Shown here piece by piece: positions 15,067 to 20,058 of a stretch of DNA of 20,058 nucleotides. Both the position numbers and the translations under genes were made by a program. The notes below the pieces were generated by a model that was given only the letters and a program-made list of their open reading frames with translations, did no database searches and was not told the DNA's origin. The stretch covers positions 1-20,058 of the forward strand of contig JAGXHB010000236.1 of NCBI GenBank assembly GCA_024636425.1, in the 5' to 3' direction. The stretch is from Roseobacter sp. (GTDB lineage Bacteria; Pseudomonadota; Alphaproteobacteria; Rhodobacterales; Rhodobacteraceae). Position 1 is the stretch's first letter; each line of letters begins with the position of its first letter.

Positions 15067-16367
15067 CTTTCAATATGGACTACGCGCACTGTGGTATTCC
15101 CGTCCGAACCGCTCGTCGGTTGGGTCCAGGCCACAACCGCACTGACGTCTCCGCGTGTCATGCGCGGAAAACCCACTGATCCTCCGCCTCGATTGATGTA
15201 GAGAGCCTGAGGCGCGGCACATCCGGTATTTCGAAACACGTGGCACATAACAATTGCTTCACCGCCACCTATATATTCCATCCAGAGCGCCAAAACACTT
15301 CCATCCAACATCTGCATAACATCCACCCGACCCGAAGCTGTGCCGAGGTCAAGTCGGAGCGGTTCGTCGAACTGCACGCCTCCATCATCCGAAAAGGTGA
15401 CAAGCACCTTCGGTTTGTCCAATGCCGCAGTGAACCAGATGACCGATACCTTGTTGCCTGCTGCATCAACCGCCGGACCATTTACAGGGCAACCAGCGAT
15501 CACCCAGCCGTCCGCGTGAATTGTGACAGGTTGAGACCATCCATCTTCGGAATGCCGAACAACCGATATGTCACGGACTTCACCTGCAGTGCGGTCACGA
15601 TAAACAGCAACAATGTCGCCCGTTTCAGTCCGCACCGCCGAAGTCTGACAACAAGTACAAGTGCGCACATCCAACAAGCTTTCTGGATTCATCGTCCCGT
15701 CGGAGTTGATCTGCCGCGCACGTAACTGCATTGCATTTTCGAAGGTGTCACCCTCCGTCAGACTGTCATACTCCTGACCATCCAACCACAGCGCCATCAA
15801 TCCGCCAAACTGATCGGGAACCAACGAAACAAAACCATGCTCGCGTTGAGATCTGTCATCGTGGAGAATAAGCGGGTCCGTCCAGCTTCTGCCCTCATCC
15901 GGGGAAAAGGCTATATTGACGTCATACTGGTAGTCGCCCTCCCCGTTCAGTTCAAGCCATTGTACCACCAAGCCACCATCAGCAAGCACCGCTACCGATG
16001 GAAAATCAGCCCAGTTGATGTAAATCTTTGACGATGTATGAATTGTCCGAGCATCCGACCACTCACTGCCATCAAGAATAGCCATGCGAACTTCCGCTTC
16101 AGAACCGTGGTCTTCTGTCCAGGTTAAAACCACGCGACCATCCGCAAAGGTCGCAAGTGATGGCTCGCGCGCATTCATACCAACCGGTGCTAAATGTTCT
16201 GTCAGTGAGAAGAGTGGGGTTTCCTCAGCGCGAAGCACGTTGAAAGAGCCCAGATATATACCAAGGGTCAGTAGAAATACGCCGATCCATCTAATGTTCG
16301 CCAGGATCATGGCACATCCACTTTGGGTATTCCCCGCTATTTTGAGCATAGGAAGTTCATATTTCAT
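15057..16367 (-). CDS. Exported BNR/sialidase-fold beta-propeller with Cys cluster
   Basis: The 436-residue frame begins at an ATG at 16367. An internal ATG at 16310 would give a textbook signal peptide (ILANIR, hydrophobic core, cleavage after LRA), so the true start may be there; neither has a strong ribosome binding site. The mature part is a beta-propeller. Repeats such as REPSLATFADGRVVLTW and FPSVAVLADGGLVVQW occur, and an Asp-box SPDEGRSW (155-162) is followed by a degenerate one (FSDDGGVQF, 325-333). No sialidase Arg triad can be confirmed, so enzymatic activity is not assumed. Notable is CTCC at 237-240, plus C293, C375-H376 and C383, which could bind a metal. It follows a cytochrome c gene and lies downstream of copper genes. 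Confidence 0.8.
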   Translation of the reverse strand: MKYELPMLKIAGNTQSGCAMILANIRWIGVFLLTLGIYLGSFNVLRAEETPLFSLTEHLAPVGMNAREPSLATFADGRVVLTWTEDHGSEAEVRMAILDGSEWSDARTIHTSSKIYINWADFPSVAVLADGGLVVQWLELNGEGDYQYDVNIAFSPDEGRSWTDPLILHDDRSQREHGFVSLVPDQFGGLMALWLDGQEYDSLTEGDTFENAMQLRARQINSDGTMNPESLLDVRTCTCCQTSAVRTETGDIVAVYRDRTAGEVRDISVVRHSEDGWSQPVTIHADGWVIAGCPVNGPAVDAAGNKVSVIWFTAALDKPKVLVTFSDDGGVQFDEPLRLDLGTASGRVDVMQMLDGSVLALWMEYIGGGEAIVMCHVFRNTGCAAPQALYINRGGGSVGFPRMTRGDVSAVVAWTQPTSGSDGNTTVRVVHIERIP

Positions 16368-16406
16368 GGTGCTTCAAACCCCACCCTTTAAGGTCGTTTA
16401 ACTGGC

Positions 16407-16847
16407 TCATTCTATACCATTGGCGCGCTGCAATGCACGTATGTAGGCCGTGATAGCCAAGACATCTGACCGCGTCACGCCCTCAACCGCCGGCATATTT
16501 CCAAAATTCCAGTGGTGCGCTCGAACACCATTTTGTGCTGCAAGGACAAACGCCATGTCGCCGTGATGGCTCGGTTCATAGATTTTGTGCACGAGCGGTG
16601 GTGCAACGTCGTCCTGACCCTGCCCGTTTACGCCGTGGCAAGAGGCACAATCAGCGTCGTAAGCGCGACCGCCGAGCTGTTCCTGTTCTGAAAAACTACC
16701 GGGTAGATTGACAGCCGCAAGCGCACCAGCGGGAAGACTCATGTCTTGATCATTCTGGAAGTTAATTTCAGAGTAAGTAGGCTGCATTGCGTACCATGCT
16801 GCGGCGGCAATTACCACGAGAGCAAAAAATATCAATGACCGTTTCAT
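16407..16847 (-). CDS. Membrane-anchored class I cytochrome c
   Basis: The 146-residue protein has an N-terminal hydrophobic helix (residues 4-20), either an uncleaved anchor or a signal peptide. The heme-binding motif CASCH is at 67-71 and a probable axial methionine, M118, lies in GNMPAVEGVT. The segment GGRAYDADCASCHGVNGQGQ is typical of small class I c-type cytochromes related to cytochrome c oxidase subunit or c-552 types. A histidine pair (EPSHH, HH at 94-95) and another (RAHHW) are also present. It would carry electrons in the periplasm, perhaps from the multicopper oxidase or the propeller protein. The gene ends 39 bases before the propeller start at 16367. Confidence 0.9.
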   Translation of the reverse strand: MKRSLIFFALVVIAAAAWYAMQPTYSEINFQNDQDMSLPAGALAAVNLPGSFSEQEQLGGRAYDADCASCHGVNGQGQDDVAPPLVHKIYEPSHHGDMAFVLAAQNGVRAHHWNFGNMPAVEGVTRSDVLAITAYIRALQRANGIE

Positions 16848-16865
16848 CTTACCACAATCCTTCTT

Positions 16866-17276
16866 TCATGAAGCAGCCAAACCCCAATGCTTCGTCAAAG
16901 TTGAAGCCGGTTCAACGATCTTAGACGTCTTGGGTTGGCTAACATCGTGCGACGCGCGGACTTCTGCCTTTAGATCCCCAGATTGAGGCATCGACTTGAT
17001 GAAAACCAAAGTACTCTTTTGGTAACGGATTCGCATGTCTTCCAGAGTTTGATGATAGCTGAATAGCTCTTTCAGTGGCACTGAAGAATCCTTGTACGCA
17101 GCCAAACACCGCGACAATTGCGCCCAGGATGAGCCATCACCGGGTTTCCCGATAGGATCATGGCCAGACAATTCAAATGCCCGTGTATGAGGCTGCTGGC
17201 CTCTGCCGCTAGACGCTTCCACCGGAAGGGTTGAAAGCGCCGGGACGAGGAAAACAATCAATGTGATGGTCATCAT
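16866..17276 (-). CDS. Small exported protein, unknown function
   Basis: The ATG at 17276 is chosen because GGAGGAG at 17283-17289 precedes it by 6 bases; the frame opens with a TTG at 17282 that is too close. The product is 136 residues with a short signal peptide (hydrophobic ITLIVFLVPALSTLPVEA, cleavage after about residue 21). The mature part has one cysteine (SRCLAAYKD), the helix-like stretch KELFSYHQTLEDMRIRYQKS and a lysine/serine-rich tail. I do not recognise a family. It sits between the cupredoxin and cytochrome c genes in the same orientation, 18 bases before the latter, so it is probably part of the same periplasmic redox or copper unit. Confidence 0.65.
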   Translation of the reverse strand: MMTITLIVFLVPALSTLPVEASSGRGQQPHTRAFELSGHDPIGKPGDGSSWAQLSRCLAAYKDSSVPLKELFSYHQTLEDMRIRYQKSTLVFIKSMPQSGDLKAEVRASHDVSQPKTSKIVEPASTLTKHWGLAAS

Positions 17277-17282
17277 AATCAA

Positions 17283-17289
17283 CTCCTCC
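17283..17289 (-). promoter_or_regulatory. Strong ribosome binding site for the 136-residue exported protein
   Basis: GGAGGAG on the minus strand ends 6 bases before the ATG at 17276. It is the best Shine-Dalgarno in the right-hand cluster and fixes the start of the downstream gene. Confidence 0.65.
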
Positions 17290-17344
17290 GCGGGGCCAGG
17301 CTTTCAGTAGCCATTTTTGCACTCGGTTAAGGCCGCGATCTACA

Positions 17345-17368
17345 GGGCCAAAGCGCGTGCCTTGGCCC
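17345..17368 (-). other. Stem-loop after the cupredoxin gene
   Basis: GGGCCAA (17345-17351) pairs perfectly with TTGGCCC (17362-17368) around a 10-base loop, 12 bases past the cupredoxin stop on the minus strand. No U tract follows, so it may be an RNA-stability or processing element rather than a terminator. Confidence 0.35.
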
Positions 17369-17380
17369 CGAAACTTGCCA

Positions 17381-18136
17381 TTATTTCATCTGAGTGACGG
17401 TCAATTTTCCTTTCACTGGCTCCGCGACGAACTCGATGTCCTGACCTTCAGACATCTTGGCAAGCATCGCTTCATCAGCGCGGAACACCATCGTCATCGC
17501 AGGCATGTCGAGATTCTCCAGTGGGCCATGGTTAATAGTGACCTTGCCACCCTCCGCATCTACCTTCTTGATCGTACCTTTGGTATATTCGACGTCCGCC
17601 TGTGCCATCACTGCTTCGGCGGAGGCCTGCATTTCGCTCACATTGATCGACCCATGCATACCGGATTCGTAATGGCCGGGAATCAGGCAAGCGAATTCGA
17701 AAGTGCCGGCATTGGAGAACATCCAGATGACCTCGCCCGACTTACCCTCATCCAAACGTACCGAATTGGGATCGTCGTGCTCCATGTCCATGGCTGCCAT
17801 CATTTCCTTGTGCTTGGCGTTGCCCTCGACATCATCGATCACAAATTCATGTTCGATCTGGCCCATGTTCATGACGTTGAAGCGGATGGTCTCGCCCCGC
17901 TCGAATTCGAAGCTGGCTGGTTCAAAGATCATCGTGCCTTCTTCGGTCTCGCGCATGGTTACATCGATTGTACGGCTTACGTCATCCGCCTTGCCCGGCA
18001 TGCCTGCCGCCATTTCGGCGTGGCCGCGGCCCGCATCGGCCTCTTCGTGGCCATGGCCGCTCTCGTGGGTGCCGGCCGCATAAACTGGAGTGATCATGGC
18101 AAAGACCATAGCTGTCGTCAGTAGAAGGTTTTTCAT
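17381..18136 (-). CDS. Cupredoxin-CusF fusion copper-binding protein
   Basis: The 251-residue protein has a signal peptide (residues 1-20). A His/Met-rich spacer follows (about 24-46, with HESGHGHEE). A cupredoxin domain has blue-copper ligands H96, C150, H155 and M160 in a C-x4-H-x4-M loop (FACLIPGHYESGM). A C-terminal CusF-like domain (about 180-250) has H203, M214 and M216 in the segment HGPLENLDMPAMTMVF. The CusF tryptophan that caps the metal in E. coli is methionine (M211) here. A Met/His-rich loop (HKEMMAAMDMEH) is inserted between cupredoxin ligands. It likely binds or passes Cu(I)/Cu(II) in the periplasm, working with the multicopper oxidase and the TolC-type efflux protein upstream. 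AGGA lies upstream of the start. Confidence 0.9.
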   Translation of the reverse strand: MKNLLLTTAMVFAMITPVYAAGTHESGHGHEEADAGRGHAEMAAGMPGKADDVSRTIDVTMRETEEGTMIFEPASFEFERGETIRFNVMNMGQIEHEFVIDDVEGNAKHKEMMAAMDMEHDDPNSVRLDEGKSGEVIWMFSNAGTFEFACLIPGHYESGMHGSINVSEMQASAEAVMAQADVEYTKGTIKKVDAEGGKVTINHGPLENLDMPAMTMVFRADEAMLAKMSEGQDIEFVAEPVKGKLTVTQMK

Positions 18137-18165
18137 CTGCTTTTTTCCTGTAGTTTTGATTGGTT

Positions 18166-18195
18166 GAAGAAACGAAGGGCCGCCTTAGCCCTTCG
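18166..18195 (-). terminator. Hairpin with U-rich tail between oxidase and cupredoxin genes
   Basis: On the minus strand CGAAGGGC and GCCCTTCG (18188-18195 and 18173-18180) form a perfect 8-base stem with a 7-base loop that contains the multicopper oxidase stop codon. TTTCTTC follows. It could be a full or partial terminator that lowers expression of the downstream genes. Confidence 0.5.
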
Positions 18196-19543
18196 AGGTC
18201 GTTTTCGGTGTCAGGATGGTTTTCGGACTGTTGTTGGTCGCGAACTCAGGCAACTCGCCTGTCCATTCGTAGGCTTGCTCACCCGGAGGATTTTCGTACC
18301 AGCCGGGATCGGAATAATCGTCTGCGCCGATACCTTCGCGCACCTTCACAACCGAGAACATGCCACCCATCTCGAGCGGACCATGCGGACCCCAGCCATT
18401 CATCATCGGAATGGTGTTGTCGGGCAATTCCATGGTCATCTTGCCCATGTCGCCCATACCGGCAGTGCCCATCGGCATGTATTCCGGCTGGAATTCGCGG
18501 ATCTTCTGAGTGAGTGGTTTTTTGTTTACACCGATGAAGGTTGGCACGTCGTGGCCCATGGCATTCATCGTATGGTGTGATTTGTGGCAATGGATCGCCC
18601 AATCCCCCAGATGATCGGCGACAAATTCATAGGCGCGCATCGCGCCCACGGGAATGTCGATGCTGACTTCAGGCCATTGCGCCGTTTCAGGCACCCAACC
18701 GCCGTCCGTGCACGTCACCTTGAAGTCATATCCATGCATGTGAATGGGGTGATTGGTCATCGTCAGATTGCCGACGCGCACGCGCACCTTGTCGCCCCGG
18801 TTCACGACCAGCGGGTCGATATCCGGAAAAATCCGGCTGTTCCAGGTCCACAAATTGAAATCGGTCATCGTCATGATGCGCGGTACATATGTCCCGGGAT
18901 CAATGTCGAAGGCGTTCAGCATGATCAGAAAATCCCGATCGACCGGCATGAAGGTCGGATCCTTGGGGTGGACCACAAACATGCCCATCATGCCCATCGC
19001 CATTTGCGTCATTTCATCCGCATGTGGGTGATACATGAAGGTGCCCGATTTGATGAGATCGAACTCGTAGACAAAAGTCTTGCCTGGTTTGATGCCAGGA
19101 TGGCTAAGCCCCACCACACCGTCCATACCCGAAGGCAGGATCAAGCCGTGCCAGTGGACCGAGGTCGCTTCTGGCAACTTGTTGGTAACATAGATGCGCA
19201 CGCGGTCGCCTTCGACCGCCTCGATTGTCGGACCCGTTGATTGACCGTTGTAGCCCCACAAATGCGCGATCATGCCATCGGCCATCTCACGCTCGACGGG
19301 CTCGGCAACAAGATGAAATTCCTTTACTCCATTGTTCATGCGGTGCGGCAAAGTCCAGCCGTTCAAAGTGACGACAGGGGTATAGTCCACGCCAGATGAT
19401 GGACGAGGCGTGACGGCAGTTGCTGCGCTATCCATTTGCGCGGCTTCGGGCAAACCCATGTTCAGGGTTTGACCCCAGGCTTTCGAAGAGACCAGCGTTG
19501 CACCTGCCGCACCGGCTCCAAGTAATTGACGTCTATTTAGCAT
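18185..19543 (-). CDS. Multicopper oxidase, Tat-exported
   Basis: The 452-residue protein starts with a twin-arginine signal, NRRQLLGAG, and cleavage near AWG. All four copper-ligand motifs are present: HWHG (130-133), YHPHAD (H172, H174), HPIHMH (H265, H268, H270) and HCHKSHHTMNAM (H318, C319, H320, H324, M329). This gives complete type 1 and type 2/3 sites. After residue 340 comes a tail of about 110 residues rich in methionine (MPMGTAGMGDMGKMTM, then MMNGWGPHGPLEMGGMF). Such enzymes oxidise Cu(I) or organic substrates in the periplasm. AAGGAA lies 5 bases before the ATG, and the TolC-family gene ends 11 bases upstream. A CopA/CueO-type copper tolerance role is likely but the exact substrate is not shown. 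Confidence 0.93.
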   Translation of the reverse strand: MLNRRQLLGAGAAGATLVSSKAWGQTLNMGLPEAAQMDSAATAVTPRPSSGVDYTPVVTLNGWTLPHRMNNGVKEFHLVAEPVEREMADGMIAHLWGYNGQSTGPTIEAVEGDRVRIYVTNKLPEATSVHWHGLILPSGMDGVVGLSHPGIKPGKTFVYEFDLIKSGTFMYHPHADEMTQMAMGMMGMFVVHPKDPTFMPVDRDFLIMLNAFDIDPGTYVPRIMTMTDFNLWTWNSRIFPDIDPLVVNRGDKVRVRVGNLTMTNHPIHMHGYDFKVTCTDGGWVPETAQWPEVSIDIPVGAMRAYEFVADHLGDWAIHCHKSHHTMNAMGHDVPTFIGVNKKPLTQKIREFQPEYMPMGTAGMGDMGKMTMELPDNTIPMMNGWGPHGPLEMGGMFSVVKVREGIGADDYSDPGWYENPPGEQAYEWTGELPEFATNNSPKTILTPKTTSKG

Positions 19544-19554
19544 GTCAGTTCCTT

Positions 19555-20058
19555 TCAGTGTCCTGCGCCGCCACCGGCGGCAAGTGTCGCGCCTTCTCCA
19601 CCAGCACCGCCGCCATCTCCGCCGCCATAGATCGCAGCGGTGAGGTCAGCCTGTGCCATGTAGAATTCGCGCTTTGCGTTTGCCGCTTCCAGTGACGCGC
19701 CAAGTTTCCCGCGCACATCTGTCAACAGCTCGAAAGTGCTGGTGATCATGCCGTTGTAGGACAGCAAGCCCTCTTCTTCGACGGTTGTGCGTAGCGGCAC
19801 GAGAACGTCTCGGTAGTGGCGGGCAATCTTGTATGCGGCATGATAGGAGGTTTCAGCACCACGCGCTTCGGAGCGGACGTTGACGGCCCTCTCCGCAAGC
19901 ACGTTGGCCGCTTGAAGGTACGACAATTCCGCCTTGCGTATTCGGGCCTTGCCGGTGTCGTAGATCGGGATTGCGAACTCCACTTCCACCTGAGGGGTGG
20001 TTACAGTCTCTGTTTCTCCATCCTCGATTTCCCGCTCTGCCTCGAATCCGGCAATGAA
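19555..20058 (-). CDS. TolC-family outer membrane efflux protein (partial, N-terminus beyond right edge)
   Basis: The frame is open from the right edge to a stop at 19555, giving 167 residues of the C-terminal part. The segment VEFAIPIYDTGKARIRKAELSYLQAANVLAERAVNVRSEAR is followed by HYRDVLVPLRTTVEEEGLLSYNGM and FELLTDVRGKL. This is the second helical repeat of TolC/CusC-type outer-membrane channels. The extreme C-terminus is a glycine/alanine-rich tail (GGGDGGGAGG). It would form the outer-membrane exit duct of an RND-type metal efflux pump, though the pump genes are not in view. The oxidase gene follows after 11 bases, so the two are probably cotranscribed. Confidence 0.88.
   Translation of the reverse strand, partial: FIAGFEAEREIEDGETETVTTPQVEVEFAIPIYDTGKARIRKAELSYLQAANVLAERAVNVRSEARGAETSYHAAYKIARHYRDVLVPLRTTVEEEGLLSYNGMITSTFELLTDVRGKLGASLEAANAKREFYMAQADLTAAIYGGGDGGGAGGEGATLAAGGGAGH

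Noticed and set aside
17357..18124. Histidine-rich plus-strand frame of 255 codons
   Set aside because: It is the antisense of the Met/Asp-rich cupredoxin gene; histidine and aspartate runs arise from the complementary codons.
18584..19240. Plus-strand frame opposite the multicopper oxidase
   Set aside because: The minus strand has all copper-ligand motifs and a Tat signal; this frame shows no domain.

Overview
The window looks like a chromosomal segment of an alphaproteobacterium, most likely a marine Rhodobacterales (Roseobacter-type) species. This rests on the fairly GC-rich coding sequence, the style of the protein families, and the short or overlapping gene junctions. The genus cannot be fixed from sequence reading alone.

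Left block (1-14279): an almost complete type II secretion system (T2SS). A prepilin peptidase (gspO-like) runs off the left edge. It is followed on the other strand by an exported DUF4331 protein and a small putative lipoprotein, which end at a strong hairpin. The T2SS then falls into several transcription units. The minus strand carries gspL-gspM-gspE-gspF. The plus strand carries gspG-gspH-gspI-gspC-gspD, divergent from gspL. The minus strand also carries an LpoA-like substrate-binding-fold lipoprotein fused by 4-base overlaps to gspJ-gspK. gspN lies alone on the plus strand and overlaps the start of the lipoprotein gene head to head. Together these encode the secretin (D), the inner-membrane platform (C, F, L, M, N), the ATPase (E), the major and minor pseudopilins (G, H, I, J, K) and the processing peptidase. 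No gspA, gspB or pilotin gspS is visible.

Scar (14280-15054): a decayed IS3-family transposase C-terminus (one frameshift, in-frame stops) and a truncated AAA_14-type ATPase N-terminus mark an old recombination junction between two unrelated gene blocks.

Right block (15057-20058, all minus strand): a copper-handling or periplasmic redox cluster. In transcription order it holds a TolC-family outer membrane protein (partial, runs off the right edge), a Tat-exported multicopper oxidase, a cupredoxin-CusF fusion protein, a small exported protein of unknown function, a membrane-anchored class I cytochrome c, and an exported BNR/sialidase-fold beta-propeller with a Cys-x-Cys-Cys cluster. A hairpin with a U-rich tail separates the oxidase from the cupredoxin gene, and another closes the cluster.

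The observations most worth following are the lipoprotein translationally coupled to the minor pseudopilins, the antiparallel overlap of its signal-peptide region with gspN, DUF4331 as a possible T2SS cargo, and the Cys-cluster propeller linked to copper and cytochrome proteins. No CRISPR array, rRNA or tRNA was recognised.
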